64,000 bases of DNA from Quercus robur (lineage: Eukaryota; Streptophyta; Magnoliopsida; Fagales; Fagaceae), in contig NC_065536.1 of assembly GCF_932294415.1 (NCBI RefSeq), positions 15,807,974-15,871,973 of the forward strand, read 5' to 3'. Made by a program: the position numbers and the translations under genes. Shown in pieces: positions 35,484-46,375 of the stretch (the first letter of the stretch is position 1; each line of letters starts with the position of its first letter). The notes under the pieces were generated by a model, which had not been told where the DNA came from, did no database searches, and was given only the letters and a program-made list of their open reading frames with translations.

Positions 35484-35532
35484 TACTAACCTCATCACAA
35501 GCGCTTCGCGTATTCGATGAAGCTTTTTTTAA
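35484..35532 (-). mobile_element. Helitron-like 3' terminus, copy 2 (diverged)
   Basis: The minus strand reads ATACGCGAAGCGCTTGTGA, then TGAGG and TTAGT, a worn copy of the terminus at 35152 with C changed to T in the CTRR. Downstream words (AGTGGTCCTATTT) are also shared, so two relatives or a nested pair lie 0.33 kb apart. Confidence 0.45.
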
Positions 35533-35539
35533 TTTGATT

Positions 35540-36780
35540 TTAGTGGTCCTATTTAGTATTTTGTAGCAAAATAAAATTTTTTGTTGGTGGGTGGTGGTGG
35601 TTTACATGGCGATTTAGAACTCCATCACCGATTTGGTCAAGGTAGAGCAGCGAGGTACGGCGAGGGACAACGAGGAGAGTAGCTGGTGAACTCAGTCTCT
35701 CTCTCTCTCTCTCTCTCTCAAACCGACTCAGTCTCTCTCTCTCTCTCAAAGTTACACGGGTTAGGGATTTGGATCCTTTGTTTTGTTTTGATTCAAGGGA
35801 AGGGGAACGACGATTTTTTTTTCCCAGATTTTTTTTATTTTCTTTTAATTCCGAATTAAAAAAAAAAATGCAAAACGGCGTCGTTTCAGTGGTTCTAACG
35901 GCAACACTAACTGAGCTGTAACGGAGTCCTGCATTGACAAAAATTGAGTGATTGTTTCTTTGTTGTTCTCTGATGAACAACTTTATCATGTTTACTTCAC
36001 AGAAGAGGTAAACTCATGGATGATTATATCTGCAGGTTCATTTCTCTACTTGTTGCAATCCTTTTGCACTCATTCAGATTGCATGTCAGTTATGCTTAGA
36101 CTGTTGAAGCATTAATATCAATGGCTAAAGTAGTGTTCTGTAATCCAGTGTTCATTTTTGGCCCTTTGATGCCTTTTTGTTACATAACCAATGCTTAATA
36201 ATACAGTTTCAAAAACTCAAGCAAGAGAATATTATGAAATATGAATACTTTGCACAGGGATTGTGTCAATATAAAAATTCTTGGTCTCTGTCCTCATTTC
36301 TTTTGCTTTACTGCTTTCAAAACAAATTTTAATTATAGCTTCTTTAATTTTTATTCATTAATATTGTAGTTCACCTTTCATTATTCAATTTTTGGACATT
36401 GAGCTGCATACATTGTGTTCTAACACTGGGTACAAATGCAATTATCCTTAGATGCCCATTACATTTTCAGTTTGTTGCCTTTTGTTTTGCTCTTTTATGT
36501 TCTCATAGCCTCATGACGTGCTGTAGTGTATAATCTTGATGGAATTTCAGATATATTAAGTGCGTCAGGATGTTTACTTGATTCTTCTTTGATGGTAGAA
36601 TTCCAAAGTTGGGGTTGACAGCCTTCTGTATTTCCACAATCAATTTTTGGTTTTGGAAAATGGTACTACTACCGGCCTTTTCTCTAGTAGTAGGGGTTTA
36701 TATTAGGGGATCCACTTTCCTTTTTATTGCTCATGGTTGTTGTGGAAGCCTTGAGTGGGATGATAACAAAAGCGGTGTAA
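35540..36780. other. Non-coding DNA with (CT)n and AAACGGCGTCGTTT
   Basis: A CT repeat (35695-35747) and the self-complementary word AAACGGCGTCGTTT near 35873, common in plant transposons and leaders, lie here. The 146-codon minus-strand ORF is low-complexity and has no domain. No gene is supported. Confidence 0.4.
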
Positions 36781-37165
36781 GAGCATCAGCATTGAAAAAT
36801 GCTACTCTATCCTATTTTACTATCTCAAAAAGTTACTTTATCAATTATACCATACCATTTTACAATACACCCTACATCCAAAAACTCTATTATTTTACTT
36901 TTTCATTAAAATATTATTTTTTTAATCTTTCTTTATTATTTCTTTCACATCATCATTTTTTTTCAACTAAGGAGTGGAATAAAATATATATATATTTTTT
37001 AGCATAGTGCTACAGTACAATTCTAAATTTAGAATTGTACTGTAGCATTATTGCAAAAAATTTTGCAATAGTGTGGTTTAGCATTGTTTGATGCAAGTGT
37101 TTTTGTCTTCTAAAATGTCAAAAATGCCTTAAATATGGCTTTAGCATTTTTCAATGCTAGTGCTC
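36781..37165. mobile_element. PIF/Harbinger (Tourist-like) MITE, 385 bp
   Basis: The inverted ends GAGCATCAGCATTGAAAAAT and (inverse of right) GAGCACTAGCATTGAAAAAT are flanked by TAA (36778-36780 and 37166-37168), the 3-bp duplication typical of this superfamily. A perfect 38-bp palindrome sits at 37009-37046. No transposase. Confidence 0.85.
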
Positions 37166-37429
37166 TAAGGGGGTTACTTAAAATGGATTTTCCATTGACA
37201 GCTTGAGGAGTGAAACAATGGTAGTATCTCATCTCCTTTTTGCTGATGTTATCCTCATTATTTGAGTGGCAATTATGCATCTTTGGTATTTAAGATGTAT
37301 CCTCAAATTTTTGAGATAGTATTAGCCTTGAGAAATAATCTAAAGTGAATCTAAAATGGTGTATAATGTGTATTAAAGAATAGGCATGGTTTTTGCATCT
37401 CATATTTCTCGATGAAGTACTTTGGTTTC

Positions 37430-37787
37430 TTTGGGAGTTCATTTCAAGGCAGATCTATATGGGATTCCATTAGAACAAATGCAAAGGAGATTGGCTGGAA
37501 TGAAATATACCCATGGTGAAGCTGAAATACTTATTATTGAAGGCATTATATGAATGGACTTCAACATCTCTTACATCTTCTGTTGCGGGGCTTCTAAAAT
37601 TTTTGAATTCCTTGAGCTTTCACTAATTCTTTGTTATACTTTTGAACATTCATTCTTTTAGCTTTTCTTTCATTTTGTATTTTCTTTGCTCCTTGTATAC
37701 ATCATGTGTGCTCAGGTAGCGCCTCTTTTTCTTTTATAAATGAAGTATTTACTTTATAAAATAAAAAAAAAAAAAGAAAAAAAAAAG
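37430..37787 (+). mobile_element. LINE 3' end with poly(A)
   Basis: The 3' part resembles plant L1 tails: GLLKFLNSLSF-like residues, then CTTGTATACATCATGTGTGC and TTTATAAATGAAGTATTTAC running into a long A-rich tail at 37760-37787. It is truncated and non-functional. Confidence 0.5.
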
Positions 37788-39045
37788 GGCAGCTTAGGTG
37801 TTTTATAACTTGTCTCCTCATTTGTCTGTAATAATCTCTTCTTTGAGAAATACATATACATACATTGGAATTGCAGTGGAACTGTGAATGTAGTATTGGG
37901 GGTTTAAGTAAAGTTTTCAAAGAGACAGAGAGGAGACAAAGGAACAATATGTGCTTCGGTGATGAGTGATGTTATGTTGCTTATTAAATACTATGATGGA
38001 AATATACGCAAGTGCGGAGTACTAGTACATCTGAAAAATTCTCTATTGGCAGTAGAGATTATCTATGTGGTTTTTTGTTAGTTATTTTTAATAAAGGGGT
38101 TATTAGTATTATTATTATTATTATTATTTTTGCGTCTAAAACGTACTTACCTCTTAAAGTGATTAAAATACTTACAAAGCAATAGAAACAAAAACAAACC
38201 AAGTCATAGACTTCTACAAATTATTTTCATTTTTATGAGCACGGATCAAGTTTGAGGAAGCTATACAACCCAAAAACTAAAAAAAAAAAAAAAGGATTGA
38301 AGAAGCTTGTGAAATCACACCGGTGGTATAATGATATTTTGGGTTATGGAAATAATACAGAGTTTGAATTCTCACTATGCACATGATAATAAAACAAAAA
38401 CACCACACATTATTTAACCAAATTCAATTTTCTCTCGATGTGTTCCTCAAAAAATCTGATTTGTACGGCTTCTTCCCCCAAACTCATACTCAACCTGATC
38501 AATGCAGTTAATTTCTAATGTTAGTAAATTTAAAAAGAAAAATTCATTAGGTAGTTTGTCCATTGTATCATAGTTAATATTCTCAACAATTTACACATTT
38601 TTAGTTACAAAAGAAGCAACTTCCAAATCTGTTTATTAAGGTTGGCGAATTAACTCAGAATTGACCCAAAACTTTGTTTTGACTGAATCACTCCAAACCC
38701 ATTTGAGAGATATATTCTATTTATTTGATTTTTGAACATTTATTCTTCCAAGGTTTCACAAACAAGGTGATAAAAGCTTTGGTATATTTATAATTTTTAT
38801 GTTTTTTTTCCCTTGAGCTGCCTTGTAACACTTGAAAGATGAACAGTTGTGTGTCCTAAAAGGTGGGATTGTAAGTTGTAACTTGTAACATCATTTTTCA
38901 GGTATAGTTTCGGTAACTAGTTATATGTATTAACATTGAAAAATGTGGAGTTTGGGACTCTTTTTAACTTGTTCTAGCTTATAAGATCGAGGGAGGAGAG
39001 TTCACTCTTTTTAAATTTGCTCCTCGTGCATGCTAGATGTTTTAG

Positions 39046-39096
39046 GTGAGTGATTTCGGTTCAGCAAAAAAAAAAAAAAGGGGTGAGTGATTTTGG
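39046..39096 (+). mobile_element. Minimal poly(A) insertion with ~14-bp duplication
   Basis: GTGAGTGATTTCGG and GTGAGTGATTTTGG flank TTCAGC plus a 14-base A run. It looks like a retroposed poly(A) end with a target duplication differing at one base. Confidence 0.6.
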
Positions 39097-39138
39097 GAGG
39101 TCCTTAATTTCTATTAAAAAAAAGTTTTGGGACCAAAC

Positions 39139-39177
<39 letters not shown>

Positions 39178-39277
39178 TGATAATATGATGCACAAGGAAT
39201 CTATTTCCTTAGCTTATAGAGTTATAGTTATAGTTTTACAGATAAATAGGTTGTGCCATATGGAGGTGGTATTACAC

Positions 39278-39338
39278 GTATCCGATACATATATCCACTC
39301 TCACGTGAGGTTGGAGGGTGGATACGTGTATCGGATAC
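39278..39338. repeat. Hairpin with 21-bp stem and 19-nt loop
   Basis: GTATCCGATACATATATCCA at 39278 pairs with TGGATACGTGTATCGGATAC (ending 39338), with one mismatch and one G-U. It could be a terminator-like or small-RNA-forming fold, or a transposon scrap; nothing shows transcription. Confidence 0.6.
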
Positions 39339-39835
39339 ATGATATAACTTTTCCCACATAAAATTCTATTGGATTGCATAATCATATGAAATCACATTTA
39401 TAGGTAATTTTTTTTTAAATCCTTATTATTCATTCCAGATAGTTTATTTTTATTTATTAAAAAATAATTTGAACAAAAATACAGTCGTACCCAAAACATT
39501 TTAGGCATGAAACAGTGAAATTTAATAAAAGGTGGGTATTAGTATATTACAGCATGAGTAGAGAGCACACAAATTCAATACCTCAAAGATGGACTCAATA
39601 AAAATGGACAAAAATTATTTATTGGAAAGTTCTCAACAAGTCCTTCACCAGCATACATGCAGGCTATGTTTTATCGCAGACGCATATGCATTAGGAGACT
39701 ACCATATAAGTAATTACCATTCCTAATCCTTTGACAATGGTAAGGTATGGTACAGTAATTAAGACGCATGTGTTTTTTTTAACTCCAACAAGCAACTGAT
39801 ATAGTTTGATTTTTATCAACCAAAAATCAATTGTA

Positions 39836-39972
39836 ACGGACCCATTTAACGAGCAATTAACAAAGATTTTGAAAACAAATGTATGCCTAGTAAAAACAAT
39901 TGTGACAATGCCATTTAACGAGCAATTAACAGTATATATGTTAACTTTGATTTTGAAAATAAATGTATGCTT
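39836..39972. repeat. Direct repeat, ~75 bp unit
   Basis: CCATTTAACGAGCAATTAAC occurs near 39842 and 39911. Each copy is followed by GATTTTGAAAAYAAATGTAT, at 28 and 43 bp. It is non-coding. Confidence 0.7.
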
Positions 39973-40605
39973 ATTGTCCCTTCGAGGAAGGGTGGTGAGT
40001 TCAATGGATTTGGTGAATTTCAAAGATCCAAAATACCATCCAACATACTATCAGTTCATGAGATTTCTTGGATGTCCTAAGCAACACACGTCTCCCCCAG
40101 TAAATTACCCCATAAACATAACCCACGTACACACCAAATGTATGTAACAATCACTAGCATTTACCATTGCACAAACGCACTTTACAGGTGAGCTAAATCC
40201 TTTTGTATGATGAATTTGGAGCTGAATCCTTGAATATCCAGTTTCAATGTAAATGAAGCATGAGGTAATATTCAAATGTTTAAGCAGTTGGAGGACTTGG
40301 ATTAAACAACGGGAGAAAAAGTGAACCATATATCAAATTAAAAAAGCTGACTAACCCCCCTTTGTAAGATAAACAATCTGATTTGAAAGGGAGTGAGAAG
40401 AAATGCAAGAAGAAATATTAATTATGTGATCCGCCAGATATAAAACATCCAGTCCTCTCCCTACCCAACATCAGCATACACTAGAAATAACTTTAAGAAC
40501 CCACAAATGAAAAAGGGTGCAGCACTGGAAAATCGAATTTTACAGATAGAAGTACCTAGTTGCTGCTAAATTAACCAAAATTGTTCAGTTGCTGTCCAGA
40601 ACCTC

Positions 40606-43600
40606 TCAATCCTCGCTTTTCTTCTTCTTCTTCTTTTCCTTCTTGCTTGGCACTTCAGATTCTTCTTCTTGTTCAGCATGCTTTCTTTTCTTCTTCTTCC
40701 TTTCACCTGCATCAACAATTTCATCTCCGTTCTGTACCTCAGCTGAATGTTTCCTCTTTTTCTTCTTTTCCTTTGTCACCACCTCTTCACCTTCTGGCTC
40801 TGCATGATTGTCTCCATTAATTGGAATGGCTGTCTCCCCCTCATCAGCTTTCTTCTTTTTCTTCTCTTTCTTCTCCTTTTTCTTCTTCTCTTTCTCTTCA
40901 TGTTCTGGTTCGGCATGGTCATTTCCGTTGTCCCCCTCATCTGCTTTCTTCTTCTCTTTCTTCTCCTTCTTCTTCTTCTCCTTCTTATCTTCAACGGTAG
41001 CAAGAGCCTCCTCTGCAGCTTCCTCTGCTTTCCTCTTCTTTGTGACTTTTTCCTCCTCATTGCCAGCGGCAGCATTTAAGGTTTGCACAAGAACAGAATC
41101 CACTGAAGGATTATAAGTCTACATAAAAAAGAGAAGCTTATGAACACCTAAAACCAAGGGGGAAAATTACACATCACATAAAAAACAAATCTCAGACCTT
41201 GGCAGCATTAATCAATCCACCAGCTCCCTTCTTTCGATCCTTGTCATAGACTTCTATCTTAGGTTTGCCCTTAGCTGACCCAGCAGAGCGACCCAATTCT
41301 TTGCCTTCAAGTTTCCTTAACCGTGCCTCAAGCTGTCAAACATAGTTTATGTCAGAGAATGATTTCAGTGAAGGTCAGAGAAGTACCAGACAAATTTGTG
41401 CAAAGTACCTTGGCCCGGTTCTCTAAGCCCATAGAATTATCTTGACCATCTCCAAGAGCATCACATCTAACTGCTAATGCAGTTTTTGCAGCAAGTGACC
41501 GAGAGATTTTTCCCTTATTCTTTGGTGCTGCCTGACCAATCAAGGACGCATGGTAGATAAGCCCATATTTGGGAGTAGCATGCTTAGTCTTCAAGGCTCT
41601 GAAGAGAGCCTTTTCAGCACCAAGAATCTGGACTGTGCTACCAGGCTGCTTTGCGAGATTCATCAAACTGCCCCCATGAGCAATGAGGCGAGCACCAACA
41701 AGCTCTCCAACAAGTGCAGTCAAATTTGGTGCAATGGTGTTCATCCTGCTTTTTAGATAATCATATAGTTGAGCTCTGTACTCAGAAAGAGAAAGAACCT
41801 GGTCACAGAGTTCCTTAATATTTATCAGATCAAGGTCACTAACTTCAGTTCCCATGGATATCATAGCTGCTTCCTTCAATTCTATCTCAACCTCCTCTGC
41901 CAATATCTATAATATTTTGAGCAATCAAAACAAGAGAAACATAGTGAGGATCACCATTGTGTTTTCATTCAGAGAAAAAATATATATTATCAGCACTTCC
42001 CTATCCAACATCCATGCTTTTCCACAGTGAGAGAAGATAAAGAATTTTAATCATGGGGTTTTCACTTAAGTATGATAATAATACAATTTTGGGGAATTCT
42101 TTGGCAGCATGATTGTTCAGATGAAGCCACAAGCCAATGGATGGCGTAAGTGTGGGACAAGATCCAATAGAAAGAAAACATAACACAAGTGGGTTGTTTT
42201 TGGATTTCTAGAAATCTGAGGTACAGAAGGGAAAAAATGTATGGGGCTTCTTAAATACTTCAAAAGAAAATGAGCAACTCACCTCAGAAAAATCAAGCTG
42301 TGCAGCATTAACACGGTCACCCATAAGCTTCACAGTTTTCGCATAAAGGATATTGTCCTGGATAATCTTAGTGAGCTCAGGAAAATGCCAACCATACCAT
42401 TCTCTAACCCTCATTGCATATGTGTTAAGTTCTTTATCAAGGTCATCAAGCAAACCAATGGCCTGAATGATCATCGTGTCCACCTAGAAAGAGAGCAAAA
42501 ATATATCAGAGATGGGACTAACCACAGCTTATCATACATTTGAAGAAACACACCTTATCAGCACTGAACTTTAGCTTGTATCTAGATAAGCTATGAGATA
42601 AACCCAAGCTCATTGGTGCCAAATCTTGAACTCCTAGGCCAGATATCAGCTCACTCAGCTGAGACCTGAGACCTCTCATCAACTCCATAACAGGCTGGTT
42701 GTGGACACATTCTATTTTCTGCAAGAAATTTTTTTTTTTTGATAAGTAAGAAAGTAATATTATTAAAAGAAAAGCAGAAAAGATACACATAGTTCACAAT
42801 AGTGAACAAAATAATCACTCCAACTTAAACAAAAGTGAAACTAAAATACAGTCCAATATGGCTATCATCAACAGGTTTCCAAATACCAGTTTTTCTTTAA
42901 TGATATTCCCAAGCTTTGAATCAGCCACAGCTAATGTTTCACCATCACAGTGAACACGCAAGAACTTGCGGAGTCCCTTGCTGGGTTTGCTATCAATCAA
43001 CAAAGTCGCTGCTTCCAAAGCTTCTGATGTATTCTCGAACTTGGAAAATGCTTTCAGCTTCACCACCTAAAGTTTGATACCCAAAACCAGAAATTAGATT
43101 CTTCACCTATCCAAATATAATATTTTAGCCAGATCACGAATTTGAAACAAAATTTAACAACTGGCATTTTTTTTTTTTTTGGCACGAGAGAAGCATTAAT
43201 TGAAATTGCAAGTACAATTACAAAATTTTCATTCTAACAAGTTATTTTCCTTGTTTAACAGAGAGAACAAAAGATACAGAAAGAGCTTACTTTTCTAGCG
43301 GTCTCTGCAGTGGAAAAATCCTTATTCAAGTCCTGCAATACAAATCATACAAGTCAACAAACATCATCAGGCTAGCCACCACACTGGCTGGCGGGGGTGC
43401 CTTGGCCATACCTTAAACACAGACACAAGAAGTACTTAACTCAGCCCAACACAAACAATATAATTATTTTCTCAAGGAACGTTCTCCATTATTTGAATAC
43501 CAATCACAACTCTTAACTTTCAAAATTCTCCCTTGGACATACATTCCTCCACTTTTCCCAGAAAACAAATAGAACACACGTACACAAAGTTTGAACATAA

Positions 43601-43682
43601 ATACCTCTACTTTGTTGAGCTTCCCTTCATCCAAAACTTTGAACAGGGCGAACCCCGCCGGGGTTTCGAACAACACAAGCAT
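40606..43682 (-). CDS. NOP58: NOP58, box C/D snoRNP core protein (603 aa)
   Basis: NOP58 assembles with fibrillarin, NOP56 and the 15.5K protein on box C/D snoRNAs in the nucleolus to guide rRNA 2'-O-methylation. Eight coding exons join in frame: 43605-43682, 43291-43332, 42887-43066, 42554-42718, 42283-42483, 41409-41906, 41198-41332 and 40606-41118. The NOP5NT region begins [20 protein letters not shown]. The NOSIC/coiled-coil part contains [20 protein letters not shown] (about 170-190). The Nop RNA-binding domain (about 250-400) has [40 protein letters not shown] and [12 protein letters not shown]. The tail from about 455 is lysine/glutamate-rich ([21 protein letters not shown]), as in eukaryotic NOP58. 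By comparison plant homologues are usually near 530-560 residues, so the tail is somewhat long. The dense KKE coding makes long spurious ORFs on the other frames. Confidence 0.97.
42726..42790 (-). mobile_element. LINE tail remnant in NOP58 intron 3
   Basis: Minus strand ...TTTCTTACTTATC followed by a run of A resembles plant L1 3' ends (TTACTTAT then A). Only the last ~60 bp are left. Confidence 0.4.
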
Positions 43683-43694
43683 CTCTCACAACTT

Positions 43695-44113
43695 CCTGGA
43701 AGAAAAAAAAAACACCCAATACATACAAATCAGCTCCAAACATACAGAAACTCAACCCCCAGATTAATTCCCAAAAAACCCATCTTTTTTTTCTCAGAAC
43801 TAAACCCAAAACCCCATAAATACCCAACACATGGATAAACATACATAAACCATTAAACATAGATACAACCACTTACATGCACCAGGCTAAAAATCCTATC
43901 TTTATGACTTTAAACATTGTACTAATCTTTACCCATTATAGAAGTGATCAACATAAGCAAAACAAGTACACAATCAAACCTAAGCTTTCATTAAATTTTG
44001 CACAAAAGAAGACACGTAAAGAAACCAAGTACATACGCACATACACATACATATACATGAAATGTGTATATAAATATACACGAGAGAGACACTAAGAAGA
44101 AACCCTGCATACC
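43695..44113 (-). other. NOP58 leader intron
   Basis: A donor (CAG then GTATGC, exon ending 44113) and an acceptor (TTTTCTTCCAG, exon resuming at 43695, 13 nt above the ATG) predict a ~0.42 kb intron in the 5' UTR. Both sites fit plant consensus. Strictly the intron is 43696-44112. Confidence 0.65.
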
Positions 44114-44189
44114 TGTACTCTTCTTCTCTGAGCTGAGCTGCGTTTGTGAGAGACAGAGAGAGAGAGAAAGATGGAGAGAAGAAGGGTAT

Positions 44190-44270
44190 AGTAGTCTAGG
44201 GTTTAAGAGGCGAGGAAGAGCTGCAGAGCCTTATAAATGTTATAAGGCTTCAAAAGACAATGGGCCGGTT
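44190..44270 (-). promoter_or_regulatory. NOP58 promoter: telo-box plus site II element
   Basis: On the gene's strand AAACCCTA lies at 44204-44197 and GGCCCA (site II) at 44266-44261; a second GCCCA lies near 44350. In plants telo-boxes paired with site II (TCP-bound) elements mark ribosomal-protein and snoRNP genes and drive them in dividing cells. Their position just above the predicted leader exon fits. Confidence 0.75.
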
Positions 44271-44279
44271 TTGGACTTT

Positions 44280-44905
44280 GGAGGCTTTAGGTTTTGAGTT
44301 TTTATTTTTGTTTTTATTTATTTATTTTTTAATTTTCAAATCTACTTCAGCCCATCTTGAGCCCAACATGTTTTTTTTTTTTTTTTTTTTAAATAAAAAA
44401 AATTATATCGAATATGTTAAGAGCACTGACATTATATTTAACCACAAAAAAAAAAAAAAAGACATTATAATAGGAAAAAAAAAATACATATTTTAGCCAA
44501 CAAAATCCAAGTTTCACTCATTATAAGTTATAGAAGTTGCGTAAAAATAAATGGTTGTTATAATAACTGTATAAATTTATATTGACACTATTTATTATGT
44601 ATTTATTTATTTTATTTTTTCTTTATGTATCATGAAGATAAAACAAGTGAGTGAATGTTGGTTTTTTTTTTGGAGAAGCTAAATGGTGGTTGTTATATGT
44701 TGAAACAAGAAAAAAAATTTAAAAAAAAAATTGATATTTTAATGAAATGTAATATAATAGATAATTTGATGTATAGTATTTTGAAAATAGAATATGTAAC
44801 ATAGAAAAAAAAAGGTCTTATGTTAAATAAACATGAATTATTGCATGAGTTAATGTGAATTCTTTAACAGGTGTTTTTAATTTTTATGCTCTCTTTTTTG
44901 ATAAA
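44280..44905. other. AT-rich spacer upstream of NOP58
   Basis: T and A runs (44371-44391, 44446-44460) and AT-rich text only. No gene or complete element was recognised. Confidence 0.45.
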
Positions 44906-44914
44906 CGGTTTTAT

Positions 44915-46375
44915 GAGTCTTTTGGGTTAATATTGTAAAATTCAAAGTTAATTTGCGTTATACGAACTGTTCAAAGATAATTGGGAAATTGAGGAGAGAG
45001 ACTGAATTTCGGCAATGGCATTGCCGAAATTCAGCCAAAAAGCAGGAGAGAGAATAAGGAAAGGAGGAGAGAGAAAATCTTTGAATTTCGGCAATGGCAT
45101 TGCCGAAATTCCACTGCCCAGTTTTGCTGCCCGAATCCTGTGTGTCCGAGTGTGGAGTGCTCTTAAAATAAATTAAAAAAAAAAGGCAATGGTGGCAATG
45201 TCATTGCCGAAATAGGGGAATAATTTTTTTTTTTTAGCAATTGTGATAATGGCATTGCCGAAAATGGGAAAAAAAAAGTGGTTTCGAAATCTCTAGAAGA
45301 GTAAAAAACAGGTTTCATGTCCACAATATTTTTACAATAAATCACATATAATTAGTTATTATTAGTTAAAAAAATTTGTGACAACTAATTGTGGCAATGG
45401 CATTGCCGAAATAGGAAAAAAAAAATTGTGGCAATATCATTGCCGAAATAGTGAGAAAAATAAAAGTGACAAACTACTTGAGACAATTGCATTGCCGAAA
45501 TAGGAAGAAAAAAAATTGGAAATACCATTGCCGAAATAGGGAGAAAAAATATTTTCCCCTATTTCGGCAATAGCATTGCCGTAAATGAAAAAAAAAAAAA
45601 TTTTGGGCAATACCTGCAATGCAATTATATGTCATTACGACAATACCTGCCGAAATATATTTATTATATTTATTACGGCAATACCTGCCGAAATAGGGGG
45701 AAAAAATTTCCCCCTATTTCGGCAATCCCGTTGCCGTTTTTTTTTTCATTTACGGCAATGGTATTTCCAATTTTTTTTCTCCCTATTTCGGCAATGCAAT
45801 TGTCTCAAGTAGTTGTCACTTTTATTTTTCTCACTATTTCGGCAATGATATTGCCACAAATTTTTTTTTCCTATTTTGGCAATGCCATTGCCACAATTAG
45901 TTGTCACAAATTTTTTTAACTAATAATAACTAATTATATGTGATTTATTGTAAAAATATTGTAGACATGAAACCTATTTTTTACTCTTCTAGAGATTTCG
46001 AAACCAATTTTTTTTTTTCATTTTCGGCAATGCCATTATCACAATTGCTAAAAAAAAATTATTCCCCTATTTCGGCAATGACATTGCCACCATTGCCTTT
46101 TTTTTTTTTAAATTTTAAGAGCACTCCACACTCGGGCACACTCGGACACACAGGATTCGGCAGCAAAACTGGGCAGTGGAATTTCGGCAATGGCATTGCC
46201 GAAATTCAAAGATTTTCTCTCTCCTCCTTTCCTTATTCTCTCTCCTGCTTTTTGGCTGAATTTCGGCAATGCCATTGCCGAAATTCAGTCTCTCTCCTCA
46301 ATTTCCCAATTATCTTTGAACAGTTCGTATAACGCAAATTAACTTTGAATTTTACAATATTAACCCAAACGACTC
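44915..46375. mobile_element. Foldback element with ~0.62 kb inverted arms made of GGCAATG palindromes
   Basis: Left arm 44915-45535 and right arm 45752-46375 are inverse copies, visibly well over 90% alike except for homopolymer lengths and small indels. Within them GGCAATGGCATTGCC and variants (GGCAATATCATTGCC, GACAATTGCATTGCC) recur about every 40-80 bp, usually inside ATTTC...GAAAT, so each is itself a small palindrome. The ~215-bp centre holds more of the same plus GGCAATACCTGCC. Ends are GAGTC/GACTC. Flanks CGGTTTTAT (44906-44914) and CGATTTTAT (46376-46384) match at 8 of 9, like the 9-bp duplications of Mutator-type elements. There is no transposase. Short ORFs here are incidental. Confidence 0.88.

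Larger units (their letters stand above)
37790..40600. other. Intergenic DNA between LINE tail and NOP58
   Basis: No gene is supported. It contains an ATT triplet run (38108-38129), a (CA)n(TA)n microsatellite (39137-39178), a small poly(A) insertion (39046), a 21-bp-stem hairpin (39278-39338) and a ~75-bp direct repeat (39836-39972). The last few hundred bases should include the NOP58 3' UTR. Confidence 0.45.

Noticed and set aside
35549..35989. 146-codon minus-strand ORF
   Set aside because: Dominated by Arg-Glu repeats from a CT microsatellite; no domain.
40747..41116. Long Phe/Leu/Ser-rich and Arg-rich ORFs on other frames
   Set aside because: They are shadows of the lysine/glutamate-rich NOP58 tail.
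40606..43682. Possible intronic box C/D snoRNA inside NOP58 introns
   Set aside because: I did not find a convincing C box, D box and closing stem together by eye; a dedicated snoRNA search would be needed.
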